A stretch of DNA of 64,000 nt from Pseudomonas sp. MRSN 12121 (GCF_000931465.1 NZ_CP010892.1:1984001-2048000); one strand, 5' to 3'; numbered from the stretch's first letter, positions 1-8,898 are shown. Made by a program: numbers and translations. Notes: generated by a model not told the origin, from the letters alone.

Positions 1-960
1 AATGCCGCCACGCCGAGAGGGGTTGAGCGGGGTATGCAGGCGTACGCCGGGGAGGGCGCCCAAGCCGTCCTGGAGCCACTGCAGCCGTTCGGCGATCAGC
101 GTCGCGACTTGCTCCATCCCCACTTCCTCCAGTAACGACAGGCTGGCCTCCAGGGCCATGGCGCCGAGCATGTTGGGGCTGCCGCATTCGAAGCGCCGGG
201 CGCTCTTGGCTGGCTCCCACTCGTTGCGGCTGTAATCGCCCATGTGTTCCAGCATGTGCCAGCCGAATTCGTGCAGCTTGAGCTGGGCCCGCAGGTCGCT
301 GCGGCAGTAGAACGCGCCGAGGCCTTCGGGGCCGAGCAGCCATTTGTGGCCGTCGGCCATGGCGAAGTCGCATTGATAGGCCTGGACGTCGAACGGTTGC
401 GCGCCCAGTTGCTGGATGGCGTCGATGCAGAACAGCACGTTGCGTTGCTTGCAGCCGGCGCCCAGGCGCCGCAGGTCCAGGCGCAGGCCGCTGGCGAACT
501 GCACGGCGCTGATCGCCATCAGTCGGGTATGTGGCCCGCAGGCGGCCAGCAGCGCGCCTTCCGGGTCGTCGCCCTTGAGGCTGACCTGGATCACTTCCAC
601 GCCCTGCGTGGCCAGGGCTTCCCAGACGACACGATTGGAAGGAAATTCTTCATCGCTGATGACGATCTGGTCACCTTTTTCCCAGGTCAGGCCAAAGGCG
701 ACGAACGAGAGTGCTTCCGAAGTATTTTTGACCAGTGCGATGTCATCCGTTGACGGTGCATTTAGCAGGCGCATCAGGCGTTCGCGCAGGCGTTGTTCGA
801 GGGCCATCCAGTCCGGATAGTCCCTTGCGCCCAGTAAAACGTTCTCTTTGGCGAAGCGCGCCACGGCTTCGGCGGCCCTGTTCGGCCAGGGGGCAACGGC
901 GGCATGATTCAAATAACGCAGGCCCGGAGCCTGTACAAATTCATCAAGAAACATAGTCAT
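1..960 (-). CDS. Class V PLP-dependent aminotransferase, C-terminus cut by window edge
   Basis: Fold-type I, class V aminotransferase / cysteine desulfurase-like enzyme. Reading the minus strand from ATG at 960 (MTMFLDEFVQAPG; a second ATG lies at 954) gives 320 uninterrupted codons to the window edge. Visible features are the N-terminal NHAAVAPWP substrate loop, LVKNTSEALSFVAFGL, and the PLP-lysine motif MADGHKWLLGPEG at about residues 200-212. The family runs 370-400 residues, so about 50-70 residues are missing. The gene diverges from the TetR gene at 1039, with about 80 bp between the starts. The substrate cannot be told from sequence: family members include desulfurases, kynureninase-like enzymes and isopenicillin N epimerase-like proteins. 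Confidence 0.85.
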   Translation of the reverse strand, partial: MTMFLDEFVQAPGLRYLNHAAVAPWPNRAAEAVARFAKENVLLGARDYPDWMALEQRLRERLMRLLNAPSTDDIALVKNTSEALSFVAFGLTWEKGDQIVISDEEFPSNRVVWEALATQGVEVIQVSLKGDDPEGALLAACGPHTRLMAISAVQFASGLRLDLRRLGAGCKQRNVLFCIDAIQQLGAQPFDVQAYQCDFAMADGHKWLLGPEGLGAFYCRSDLRAQLKLHEFGWHMLEHMGDYSRNEWEPAKSARRFECGSPNMLGAMALEASLSLLEEVGMEQVATLIAERLQWLQDGLGALPGVRLHTPLNPSRRGGI

Positions 961-1038
961 GGTCGGATGATCCGTGCATTTTGGCGCAATTTAGGCATAA
1001 TACGCGGCTTCGATTTTGACCCCGACAGACCTTTTCTT

Positions 1039-1677
1039 ATGCAGAAAGAACCTCGTAAGGTCCGTGAGTTTCGTCGCCGCGAGCAAGAAATTCTCGATAC
1101 CGCGCTCAAGCTGTTCCTCGATCAAGGTGAAGACAGCGTCACCGTCGAGATGATCGCTGATGCCGTTGGTATCGGCAAAGGGACCATCTACAAGCACTTC
1201 AAGTCCAAGGCGGAGATCTATCTGCGTCTGATGCTCGACTACGAGCGCGACCTGAACGAGCTGCTGCACTCTGCCGATGTCGACAAGGATAAGGAAGCCC
1301 TGTCCCGGGCCTACTTCGAGTTCCGCATGCGCGATCCGCAGCGTTACCGGTTGTTCGATCGCCTGGAAGAGAAGGTGGTCAAGGGCAACCAGGTGCCGGA
1401 AATGGTCGAGGAGCTGCACAAGATCCGTGCTTCCAACTTCGAGCGCCTGACCTTGTTGATCAAGGGGCGCATCAGCGAAGGCAAGCTCGAGGACGTGCCG
1501 CCTTACTTCCACTATTGCGCGTCCTGGGCGCTGGTGCATGGCGCGGTCGCGCTGTACCACTCGCCGTTCTGGAGCAATGTGCTGGAGGACCAGGAAGGTT
1601 TCTTCCAGTTCCTGATGGATATCGGCGTGCGCATGGGTAACAAGCGCAAGCGCGATCCCGACACCTCCGGCAGCTGA
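1039..1677 (+). CDS. TetR/AcrR family transcriptional regulator
   Basis: DNA-binding one-component regulator of 212 residues. The N-terminal TetR helix-turn-helix (about residues 12-58) is clear: ILDTALKLFLDQGEDSVTVE, then IADAVGIGKGTIYKHFKSK with the recognition helix. A helical ligand-binding domain follows. The frame is open upstream to 904, but ATG 1039 (MQKEPRKVREFRRREQE) is chosen because the upstream codons overlap the divergent aminotransferase and the family begins about 10-20 residues before the HTH. No strong Shine-Dalgarno is visible. Divergence from the aminotransferase makes local regulation plausible, but the ligand is unknown. A terminator hairpin follows. Confidence 0.9.
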   Translation: MQKEPRKVREFRRREQEILDTALKLFLDQGEDSVTVEMIADAVGIGKGTIYKHFKSKAEIYLRLMLDYERDLNELLHSADVDKDKEALSRAYFEFRMRDPQRYRLFDRLEEKVVKGNQVPEMVEELHKIRASNFERLTLLIKGRISEGKLEDVPPYFHYCASWALVHGAVALYHSPFWSNVLEDQEGFFQFLMDIGVRMGNKRKRDPDTSGS

Positions 1678-1756
1678 TTCATTCAGCGGCCTGATGGCGC
1701 CATGATTTCCCTATATGGCGCCGTGTCCCAGGAATATACTCAGGCATGAGGCTTGC

Positions 1757-1784
1757 CAAAACCTGATTTTTGAGTCAGGTTTTG
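1757..1784. terminator. Rho-independent terminator, possibly bidirectional
   Basis: Perfect inverted repeat CAAAACCTGA / TCAGGTTTTG (1757-1766 and 1775-1784) with an 8-nt T-rich loop. It lies 80 bp after the TetR stop and about 30 bp before moaA. The A/T flanks within the stem could serve either direction. Confidence 0.6.
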
Positions 1785-1815
1785 CCGGTTCACTCTTCCT
1801 TCGCCGGGGTTCTCC

Positions 1816-2784
1816 ATGATCGTTGACCGTCAAGGCAGGCGCTTTCGCAATCTGCGTGTCAGCCTGACATCCGCCTGCAACTATGCCTGTACCTACTGCG
1901 TGCCCAACGGCAAGCGGCTGGTGGCTGCCCAGGATGAGTTGTCGGCCGAGGCCATGGCGCGCGGCGTGGCTTATCTGATCGAGGCGGCAGGCATCGAGCG
2001 CCTGCGCATTACCGGTGGCGAGCCCCTGGTCAGTCCGAAGCTGGAAACCTTCATGGCCGCGGTGGGGCGGATGGGCCTGGAAGACATCAGCCTGACCACC
2101 AACGGCCAGCTCCTGGCGCGCAAGCTGCCGCTGTTGCTGGACGCCGGTATCCGGCGCATCAACGTTTCTCTCGACACCCTGGATGCCTCGGCTTTTCGCA
2201 GCATTGCCCGCGGCGGCGATCTGGCGACCGTGCTCGATGGCATGGAGCAGGCACGGGCCGCGGGCCTGAAGATCAAGGTCAATATGGTGCCGCTGCGCGG
2301 GCAGAACCTCGATCAGGTGCTGCCGTTGCTCGACTATTGCCTGGAGCGGGGCTACGAGCTGCGCTTCATCGAGCTGATGCGCATGGGCCACCTGGCCAGT
2401 GATTCCAACGCATTCCTGCAGCAGTTCGTGAGCCTGCAGCAGTTGTTGAGCCTGATCGGCGAGCGTTATGAATACCAGCAGGCCGATGCGCCCATGGATG
2501 CCACTGCCGTGCGCTATGAAATTCCCGGGCAAGGGCATTTCGGCGTGATCGCCAACGAAAGCGTACCGTTCTGCCGGACCTGCTCGCGGCTGCGGCTGTC
2601 GTCCACCGGCTGGCTGCACGGCTGCCTGTCGTCGAGCAATCGGCATTACGTTGGCGACCTTCTGGACAAGCCGCGTCATCAGGCCTTGCCGGCCTTGCAG
2701 CGTCTCTTGGTCAAGGCCCTGGGCGACAAACAGGATGTCGCCTTCTCCGGCGGTGCGACCGTGATGAAGATCATCGGCGGCTAA
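1816..2784 (+). CDS. moaA: GTP 3',8-cyclase MoaA-type radical SAM protein
   Basis: MoaA carries out the first step of molybdenum-cofactor synthesis, converting GTP to 3',8-cyclo-7,8-dihydro-GTP with two [4Fe-4S] clusters. The 322-residue protein has the radical-SAM motif Cys21-x3-Cys25-x2-Cys28 (CNYACTYC), the RITGGEPLV SAM-binding segment, the C-terminal cluster ligands Cys253-x2-Cys256-x13-Cys270, and the C-terminal Gly-Gly that MoaA enzymes need. Length matches the family (320-335). It sits alone between a terminator and a lipoprotein gene rather than with other moa genes, so it may be a second moaA copy. That is inference. Confidence 0.88.
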   Translation: MIVDRQGRRFRNLRVSLTSACNYACTYCVPNGKRLVAAQDELSAEAMARGVAYLIEAAGIERLRITGGEPLVSPKLETFMAAVGRMGLEDISLTTNGQLLARKLPLLLDAGIRRINVSLDTLDASAFRSIARGGDLATVLDGMEQARAAGLKIKVNMVPLRGQNLDQVLPLLDYCLERGYELRFIELMRMGHLASDSNAFLQQFVSLQQLLSLIGERYEYQQADAPMDATAVRYEIPGQGHFGVIANESVPFCRTCSRLRLSSTGWLHGCLSSSNRHYVGDLLDKPRHQALPALQRLLVKALGDKQDVAFSGGATVMKIIGG

Positions 2785-2988
2785 GCCTCCATTTCCCCTG
2801 TCTCGTTCCGGGTAGCCGCTGCCGCAAGCGCAGAGCGAGGACGCGGCGCTTGCCCATCCAGCCGAGCGGTCTCTTTCAAGCCAAACGCAATCGACGGGTC
2901 CGCAGCCGCCTCCAAAGCCTGAGCTGGCGCGGAAGCTGCATCTCGTGGCCATTCGCCGGTTTTCCGTCACCGGCTTCTGGAGGGAAGG

Positions 2989-3591
2989 ATGCGTAGCCTG
3001 GTTTTGCTGCTGGCTTTTTTGGGGCTCGGCGGCTGCATGAATGTCAGCGATATGGGCGAGGGCGTTCGCTATCACATGAGCGACGCGGGGTTTCTCGACC
3101 ACAGTAATACCCAGCGCTCCAACTCGTTCCGCGTGCAACCGGACTCGTTCATTTTCATCGCCCAGGGCGCCTTCGCGCCGCCGGGCAGTGCCTACCCGCG
3201 GCCTAACGTAGTGGCCGAGGAAGCCTTCAAGGGCTTTATCGAGTATTTCCCGATGGTCCGCCGCGCCCGGGCGCCGGAGGGCCTGGACCAGGCCATGGCC
3301 GAAGCGCGCGAGGCGGGGGCGCATTACCTGCTGTACACCCGGTTCGCCAAGGCCGACGACCGTATCGGCAACTCGGACGAGTGGTTCGACCAGGAAGCCG
3401 TGGACCGCCTGGGGATCGATAACGGGGTAATTCAGATCATGCTGATCGAGACCAGCACCCAATACCTGATCGATACCGCGCGCATCCGCAGCCGCGGCGG
3501 TTTACTGACGTTCCACGACAACAAGCCGGAAGACCTGATCGGGCCGCCGCTCGAACAATACGCCCGCAGCCTGTTAGGCTTGAGCGACTGA
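2989..3591 (+). CDS. DUF4823 lipoprotein
   Basis: A 200-residue protein of unknown function. The N-terminus MRSLVLLLAFLGLGGCMNV is a lipoprotein signal with lipobox LGGC (Cys16 lipidated), so envelope attachment is expected. The remainder (RVQPDSFIFIAQGAFAPPGS, a conserved AEEAFKGFIEYFP segment, a C-terminal LLTFHDNKPEDLIGPPLEQYARSL) resembles the DUF4823 family common in Pseudomonas. A ribosome-binding site (GGAGGGAAGG) lies just before ATG 2989. The preceding 204 bp carries no gene, only a degenerate REP-like GC-rich stretch. It is followed 21 bp later by the DUF1285 gene, so co-transcription is likely. Confidence 0.8.
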   Translation: MRSLVLLLAFLGLGGCMNVSDMGEGVRYHMSDAGFLDHSNTQRSNSFRVQPDSFIFIAQGAFAPPGSAYPRPNVVAEEAFKGFIEYFPMVRRARAPEGLDQAMAEAREAGAHYLLYTRFAKADDRIGNSDEWFDQEAVDRLGIDNGVIQIMLIETSTQYLIDTARIRSRGGLLTFHDNKPEDLIGPPLEQYARSLLGLSD

Positions 3592-3612
3592 ACCAGGCAC
3601 GAGGAGAGCAGC

Positions 3613-4176
3613 ATGAGTGGTCCGGGCAAAGCCAACGATCTGTTGGCGCAGATCCCCAAGACCGAGAAGGGCTTGCCACCGGTCCATCTGTGGAATCCCG
3701 ATTTCTGTGGCGATATCGACATGCGTATCGCCCGCGACGGCACTTGGTATTACCTGGGCACCCCCATCGGCCGCAAACCGATGGTCAAGCTGTTCTCCAG
3801 CATCATTCGCCGCGACGGCGACGACTATTTCCTGATTACCCCGGTGGAGAAGGTCGGCATCCAGGTCGATGACGCTCCCTTTGTCGCCGTTCTTCTGGAA
3901 GTCGAAGGCGAGGGCGAGGCGCAACTCCTGCGCTTTACCACCAACGTCGACGAACAGGTCGAGGCAGGCGCCGAACACCCGCTGCAAGTGGTGACCGACC
4001 CGCAGACCCAGGAGCCGGCGCCGTACCTGAAGGTGCGCGGCAACCTGGAAGCGCTGGTGCACCGCAACGTGTTCTACCAATTGGTGGAACTGGCGGTCAG
4101 CCGCCCGATCGACGGTCAGGACTGGCTGGGCGTCTGGAGCGGCGGGGTGTTTTTCCCTATCGGCCTGGCGCCCTGA
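3613..4176 (+). CDS. DUF1285 domain-containing protein
   Basis: A cytoplasmic protein of 187 residues with no signal peptide or membrane segment. Sequence such as [24 protein letters not shown], then [21 protein letters not shown] and the C-terminal NVFYQLVEL segment, matches the DUF1285 family, whose cellular role is not settled. A GAGGAGAG Shine-Dalgarno precedes ATG 3613 by about 6 nt. It follows the DUF4823 lipoprotein gene at 21 bp, probably in one transcript. No terminator is evident before the GntR promoter at 4211. Confidence 0.85.
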   Translation: MSGPGKANDLLAQIPKTEKGLPPVHLWNPDFCGDIDMRIARDGTWYYLGTPIGRKPMVKLFSSIIRRDGDDYFLITPVEKVGIQVDDAPFVAVLLEVEGEGEAQLLRFTTNVDEQVEAGAEHPLQVVTDPQTQEPAPYLKVRGNLEALVHRNVFYQLVELAVSRPIDGQDWLGVWSGGVFFPIGLAP

Positions 4177-4210
4177 GGCCCGATTCCGCTTCTTTCATCG
4201 AATAAATATC

Positions 4211-4260
4211 TTGCGACGAAGATCCTGTTTCAGGTATCAATTTGTACATGATTAAACATG
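4211..4260 (+). promoter_or_regulatory. Promoter and likely operator of the GntR/ADP-ribosylglycohydrolase operon
   Basis: A sigma70-like pair TTGCGA (4211-4216) and TATCAA (4235-4240) with 18-bp spacing would start transcription about 7 bp downstream, at about 4247, right at the regulator's ATG (4248). The near-palindrome CATGATTAAACATG (4247-4260, 12 of 14 positions symmetric) overlaps that point and is a good candidate for an autoregulatory GntR operator. Confidence 0.45.
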
Positions 4261-4961
4261 TTCGATTCGACAAGAAAAAACGCGTGGTCGATGAGTTGAT
4301 CCGGCGCATCGAAAGCGGCCTCATGGAGGACGGTTTCCTGCTGCCGGGCGAGCATCAGCTGGCCCAGGAATTCTCGGTGAGTCGTGGCACCTTGCGCGAG
4401 GCCCTGGCCGAACTCAAACGCCGCAACTACATCGCCACCCAGAGCGGGGTCGGCTCCATCGTCACCTACGACGGCGTGGTGCTGGATCAGCAGAGCGGCT
4501 GGGCCCAGGCCCTGGCCGATACCGGCGCGCTGATCAATACCGAGGTGCTGCGCCTGGAAGCGGTGCAGCGCCCCGACCTGCTCAGCCGTTTCGGCACCGA
4601 CCAGTTCATTGCCCTGGACCGACGCCGGCGATCCACCGACGGCACCGTGGTTTCCCTTGAACGTTCCCTGATGCCCGCCACCGGAGGCCTGGAAAGCCTG
4701 CCGCGGGTGGGGCTGATCGATGATTCCCTGACCATTACCCTGGCCGCCTACGGCTATATCGGCGAGCGCGGCGACCAATGGATCGGCGCCGAGCCACTGG
4801 ACGAAGAACAGGCACAGTTGCTGGGGCGCCCGGTCGGCAGCGTGTTCCTCAAGGCCCTGCGGACCACCTATGACCGTCGCGGACGCTTCATGGAGCAGGT
4901 GGAAAGTTTCCTCGATCCGCTGCACTTCCGCCTGCACCTGCAGTTCGGAGCGCAGAAATGA
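4248..4961 (+). CDS. GntR/HutC-family regulator with UTRA domain (YegW-like)
   Basis: A 237-residue transcription factor. The N-terminal GntR winged helix (about residues 10-75) contains LLPGEHQLAQEFSVSRGTLR. The C-terminal half (about 90-235) fits a UTRA ligand-binding domain ending in EQVESFLDPLHFRLHLQF. ATG 4248 is preferred; TTG 4242 in the same frame is possible. There is no Shine-Dalgarno, and the predicted transcription start falls on the start codon, suggesting a leaderless mRNA. The stop overlaps the next ATG (ATGA), so it is the first gene of the operon with the hydrolase, permease and kinase. It probably senses their substrate and represses the operon. Confidence 0.88.
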   Translation: MIKHVRFDKKKRVVDELIRRIESGLMEDGFLLPGEHQLAQEFSVSRGTLREALAELKRRNYIATQSGVGSIVTYDGVVLDQQSGWAQALADTGALINTEVLRLEAVQRPDLLSRFGTDQFIALDRRRRSTDGTVVSLERSLMPATGGLESLPRVGLIDDSLTITLAAYGYIGERGDQWIGAEPLDEEQAQLLGRPVGSVFLKALRTTYDRRGRFMEQVESFLDPLHFRLHLQFGAQK

Positions 4962-5956
4962 TCCCGCTGGATCGCGCGCTGGGCGCGTTCTACGGGCTAG
5001 CCCTGGGCGATGCCCTGGGCATGCCGACCCAATCCCTGAGCCGGCAGCAGATCCAGCAGCGCTTCGGTGCCATCAGCGGCCTGGAAGATGCCGGCCCCGA
5101 CCAGCCGATCGCCGCCAACATGCCCCGGGGCTCGATCACCGACGACACCGAACAGGCGATCCTGGTCGGCGACCTGTTGCTTGCCGGCAAGGGCCGGATC
5201 GAGCCGGCGGCGCTGGCGCACCGCCTGATCGAATGGGAGGCGGCGATGCAGGCCAAGGGCTCCCAGGATCTTCTCGGGCCTTCGACCAAGCGTGCCATCG
5301 AGATGATCCTCGCCGGGCATACCGCCGAGGAAGCCGGGCGTTATGGCACCACCAACGGCGCAGCGATGCGCATCACCCCGGTGGGCATCATGGCGAATGT
5401 CGACGATGCCCCGGCGTTTATCCGCAGCGTGGTGGAGGCCTGCCAGGTCACCCATAACACCACCCTGGGCATCTCCAGCGCGGCGGCGGTGGCGGCGGTG
5501 GTGTCCGCGGGCATCAACGGCGTGCCGCTGGGCGATGCCTTGCAGATCGGCGTGCAGATCGCCCAGGAAGCCGAGCGCCATGGCCACTGGGTGGCCGGCG
5601 GGCGTATCGCCACGCGCATCAGTTGGGCGCGTACCCTGAGCGTTGAAAGCGACAAGGCGCTGCTGGCCGACCTGCTGTACGACCTGATCGGCACCTCCGT
5701 CGCCTCCCAGGAGTCGGTGGTGGTGTCGTTCGCCCTGGCGCACCAGGTCGCCATCGGCGAGCTGCAAGCGTTCGAAGCGCTGTGCATGGCGGCGAGCCTG
5801 GGTGGCGACACCGACACCATTGCCGCGATCCTCGGCGCGATGCTCGGGGCCTGCCAGGGGATGCACGGCTGGCCGACGGCCCTGATCGAGCAGGTCAAGC
5901 AGGTCAACGACCTGGATCTCGAACCGCTGGTGCGGGGCCTGCTGGCCCTGCGATAA
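4958..5956 (+). CDS. ADP-ribosylglycohydrolase family protein (YegU-like)
   Basis: A member of the DraG/ARH family, 332 residues. Metal-binding motifs are in the expected order: GDALGMP at residues 17-23, SITDDTEQ near residue 60, and GGDTDTIAAILGAMLGA near residue 280. The family cleaves N- or O-glycosidic bonds of ADP-ribose. In this operon context a ribonucleoside or ribosyl conjugate is a more likely substrate than modified protein. It overlaps the GntR gene by 4 nt and is followed by the NCS1 permease and PfkB kinase. Confidence 0.88.
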   Translation: MIPLDRALGAFYGLALGDALGMPTQSLSRQQIQQRFGAISGLEDAGPDQPIAANMPRGSITDDTEQAILVGDLLLAGKGRIEPAALAHRLIEWEAAMQAKGSQDLLGPSTKRAIEMILAGHTAEEAGRYGTTNGAAMRITPVGIMANVDDAPAFIRSVVEACQVTHNTTLGISSAAAVAAVVSAGINGVPLGDALQIGVQIAQEAERHGHWVAGGRIATRISWARTLSVESDKALLADLLYDLIGTSVASQESVVVSFALAHQVAIGELQAFEALCMAASLGGDTDTIAAILGAMLGACQGMHGWPTALIEQVKQVNDLDLEPLVRGLLALR

Positions 5957-6108
5957 GGCGACTGGCTGCATGGCCAAGGCTCCGCCATGGAGCCTGTCGC
6001 TGACCCTTTTTTGCCATGGATAGCAGGAATACGGCACGGAATGCCGGGATGGCCGGTCGCCTTCCGAAATTGCCGACAATCACAAATAAAGGCAGCAGGA
6101 GTTTCTTC

Positions 6109-7575
6109 ATGAGTGCATCGAAGGCCGGGCCAAGCGCCGGGCAACTGGAAACCCGGGGCATCGAGCCGGTGCCGGAGAGCGAGTGCAACGGTCATCCGCT
6201 GCAACTGTTCTGGGTCTGGTTCGCCGCCAATATCAGTATTCTCGGCTTGCCGTTGGGGGCGACGCTGGTGGCCTTTCGCGGCCTGTCGATCTGGCAGGCG
6301 GTCGTGGTCGCGATCCTCGGCGCCGCCGGTTCGTTCGCGGTGGTGGGCATCATCTCCATCGCCGGGCGGCGCGGGCGGGCGCCGAGCCTGACGCTGTCGC
6401 GGGCGATCTTCGGGGTTCGCGGCAATATCGGCCCGACCCTGGTGTCGCTGATGTCGCGCCTGGGCTGGGAAACCGTCAACACCACCACTGCGGCCTTCGT
6501 CCTGCTATCCCTGTGCTCGATTCTGTTCGGCTCGCCGGTGGCGGCCAAGAGCGCGCCGCTGCTGACCCTGCTGTTCATCGGCCTCTTCGTGCTGCTGACC
6601 CTGGCCGTCTCCGGCCTCGGCCACGCCACCCTGCTGGTGATCCAGAAATGGGCGACCTATGTGTTCGGCGCACTGAACCTGCTGGTGGGCGGCTTTCTCT
6701 GCGCCACCATCGACTGGAGCGCGGTGTTCGGGGCGACCCCGGCGCCGCTGAGCGCGATGATCATCGGCGTCGGCACCATGGCCGCGGGCACCGGGATCGG
6801 CTGGGCCAACGCCGGCGCCGACATGTCGCGCTATCAGCACCGCAGCGTCAAGGCGGCGCGGCTGGTGGCCTCGGCGGCCTTCGGCGCGGGCATTCCGCTG
6901 GTGCTGCTGATTACCCTGGGTGGCCTGCTGTCGGTAGGCAACGACGACCTGGCCTCGGCCACCGACCCGATCGTGGCGATCCGCGACATGCTGCCGACCT
7001 GGATGGCGGTGCCGTACCTGATCACCGCGTTCGGCGGCCTGCTGCTGTCGAACAACCTGTCGGTGTACTCCGCCGGCCTCACCACCCTGACCCTTGGGCT
7101 CAAGGTCAAGCGGGTGTACGCGGTGGTGGTGGACATCGTGGCGATCTTCGCCGGCTCCCTCTACTTCATGTTGATCGCCGAGAGTTTCTACGGGCCGTTC
7201 ATTACCTTCATTTCGCTGTTGGCGGTGCCTATCACCGCCTGGGTCGGGATTTTCGTGGTCGACCTGATCCATCGTCACTACTACAGCCCCAAGGACCTGC
7301 TGGATGTCAGCCCGACCAGCGCCTACTGGTATCGCGGTGGCGTCGAATGGCGCGCCTTCGGCGCCTGGGCGCTGGCCATAGTGCTGGGGCTGGGGTTCAC
7401 CACCATCGGCACCACGGCCGACAACGTCTGGTTCGCCGGGCCGCTGGCCGATTCCTGGCTGGGTCATAACGGCCTGGGCTGGATCGTCACCTTCCTGGTG
7501 GCCGGCGGGGTGTATGCGGCACTGGGCGGGGCCCGGGACCGGCGCCGCGGATTTATCGAGAATGCCCATGCCTAG
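6109..7575 (+). CDS. NCS1-family purine/cytosine permease-like transporter
   Basis: Inner-membrane transporter of 488 residues with about 12 hydrophobic segments, typical of the purine-cytosine permease (NCS1) family. Segments include LFWVWFAANISILGLPLGA, the motif SLTLSRAIFGVRGN, and WANAGADMSRYQ in the middle. ATG 6109 (MSASKAGPSAGQ) is selected because GCAGGAG precedes it at good spacing; the open frame continues upstream to 6016 without a ribosome-binding site. It probably imports a nucleobase or nucleoside for the neighbouring hydrolase and kinase. Its 3' end overlaps the kinase gene by 14 nt, indicating translational coupling. Confidence 0.88.
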   Translation: MSASKAGPSAGQLETRGIEPVPESECNGHPLQLFWVWFAANISILGLPLGATLVAFRGLSIWQAVVVAILGAAGSFAVVGIISIAGRRGRAPSLTLSRAIFGVRGNIGPTLVSLMSRLGWETVNTTTAAFVLLSLCSILFGSPVAAKSAPLLTLLFIGLFVLLTLAVSGLGHATLLVIQKWATYVFGALNLLVGGFLCATIDWSAVFGATPAPLSAMIIGVGTMAAGTGIGWANAGADMSRYQHRSVKAARLVASAAFGAGIPLVLLITLGGLLSVGNDDLASATDPIVAIRDMLPTWMAVPYLITAFGGLLLSNNLSVYSAGLTTLTLGLKVKRVYAVVVDIVAIFAGSLYFMLIAESFYGPFITFISLLAVPITAWVGIFVVDLIHRHYYSPKDLLDVSPTSAYWYRGGVEWRAFGAWALAIVLGLGFTTIGTTADNVWFAGPLADSWLGHNGLGWIVTFLVAGGVYAALGGARDRRRGFIENAHA

Positions 7576-8485
7576 AATGCTGCACACCGGCCAGGTCATG
7601 ATCGATCTGGTCATGGCCGTGGACCGCCTGCCCAGCTCCGGCGGCGATGTGCTGGCGCAGTCCGCCAGCTTCGAGGCCGGCGGCGGTTTCAACGTGATGG
7701 CCGCGGCCCGGCGTAATGGTTTGCCCGTGCTGTACCTGGGGCGGCACGGCAAGGGGCGCTTCGGCGAACTGGCTCGCGAGGCGATGCGCGCTGAAGGCAT
7801 CGAGATCGCTCTTGCCGCCAGCCCTGCCGAGGACACCGGCCTGTGCGTGGCGCTGACCGAGGCCAGCGCCGAGCGCAGTTTCATTTCCTACATCGGCGCC
7901 GAGGGGCATCTTTCCCTGGAGGACCTGGCGGGCTTGGCGGTGCGTGACGACGACTACGTCTATGTCAGCGGCTACAGCCTGCTGCACCCAGGCAAGGCCC
8001 AGGCGCTACTGGACTGGTTGCTGGCCCTGCCACGGGCGGTCCGGGTGGTGTTCGACCCGGGCCCGCTGGTGGACTCGCCGGATTCCGCGGCCATGCGCGT
8101 GCTGCTGCCGCGCGTCGATACCTGGACCAGCAACAGTGTCGAAGCCTTGCGCTTCACCGCGACCACAAGCATCGCCGAGGCCTTGCGCCGGCTGCAGGCG
8201 ATGTTGTCGCCGCAGGCCCTGCTGGTGGTGCGCGATGGCCCCCAGGGTTGCTGGGTCAGCCAGCATGGCCTGGATACTCATGTGCCGGGATTCAAGGTCC
8301 GGGCGGTGGACAGCAACGGCGCCGGCGACGCCCATGCCGGGGTCTTCGTCGCCGCGCTGGCCCAAGGGCTGGAACCTCTGCACGCGGCGCGTCGGGCCAA
8401 TGCCGCGGCGGCCTTGGCGGTGACCCGCTGGGGCCCGGCCACCGCGCCGGGCACGGCGGAGGTGGATGCGCTGATCGACGCCTGA
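7562..8485 (+). CDS. PfkB-family carbohydrate/nucleoside kinase (YegV-like)
   Basis: Ribokinase-fold kinase of 307 residues. It has the N-terminal GG motif (FEAGGGFNVMAAARRNG) and the C-terminal PfkB signature DSNGAGDAHAG at residues 250-260, with the catalytic Asp256 in the anion hole. ATG 7562 (MPMPRM) or 7568 could start; both lie inside the end of the permease gene. The kinase would phosphorylate the sugar or nucleoside released or imported by the other operon products. The exact substrate is unknown. After the stop an imperfect hairpin without a T-run (about 8495-8515) may weakly terminate the transcript. Confidence 0.88.
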   Translation: MPMPRMLHTGQVMIDLVMAVDRLPSSGGDVLAQSASFEAGGGFNVMAAARRNGLPVLYLGRHGKGRFGELAREAMRAEGIEIALAASPAEDTGLCVALTEASAERSFISYIGAEGHLSLEDLAGLAVRDDDYVYVSGYSLLHPGKAQALLDWLLALPRAVRVVFDPGPLVDSPDSAAMRVLLPRVDTWTSNSVEALRFTATTSIAEALRRLQAMLSPQALLVVRDGPQGCWVSQHGLDTHVPGFKVRAVDSNGAGDAHAGVFVAALAQGLEPLHAARRANAAAALAVTRWGPATAPGTAEVDALIDA

Positions 8486-8517
8486 GGACGCGATCAGCCC
8501 CGGTCCGCGATCCGGGC

Positions 8518-8898
8518 TCAACCTGCCTTGCGCAGCGCGTCGATCAGTTCCTGCTTGCTCATGGTCGAGCGGCCACGAATGTTTTTCACCCGGGCTTCCT
8601 TCAACAGGCTGTCCTTGGTCTGGGTGCCGAGCGAGGCCTTGCTGTTGCGGGCATGGCCTTTGCGGCTGGCGGCCGCGCGTTCGGCCGAGGAATGGCGCGC
8701 CGCGCGCTTTTCCGCGGCGGGGGTGCGTTGCCCGGAGCCGCCGGCCTTTTCCCCGCCGCCGGACTGTTTGTTCACCGTGGCCCAGGCCCGTGCTTCGGCT
8801 TCGTCCTTGGGCACGCCCTTGTCTTCGTAGCCGGCTTCGATATGCGCGGCCTTGCGCTTCTGTTCGGCGGTGTATTTGGCTTTGCTTCCGCGAGGCAT
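8518..8898 (-). CDS. Small basic protein with C-terminal Rho-N/SAP-like domain
   Basis: A 126-residue, very Lys/Arg-rich protein. Residues about 1-40 (MPRGSKAKYTAEQKRKAAHI, GYEDKGVPKDEAEARAWATV) resemble small Pseudomonas proteins labelled plasmid stabilization. The middle (about 45-90) is low-complexity and basic. The C-terminus (SLLKEARVKNIRGRSTMSKQ, then ELIDALRKAG) matches a SAP/Rho N-terminal helix-extended-loop-helix nucleic-acid-binding motif. Function is unproven; DNA or RNA binding is likely. A GGAGAG ribosome-binding site lies upstream of ATG 8898 on the minus strand. Confidence 0.75.
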   Translation of the reverse strand: MPRGSKAKYTAEQKRKAAHIEAGYEDKGVPKDEAEARAWATVNKQSGGGEKAGGSGQRTPAAEKRAARHSSAERAAASRKGHARNSKASLGTQTKDSLLKEARVKNIRGRSTMSKQELIDALRKAG

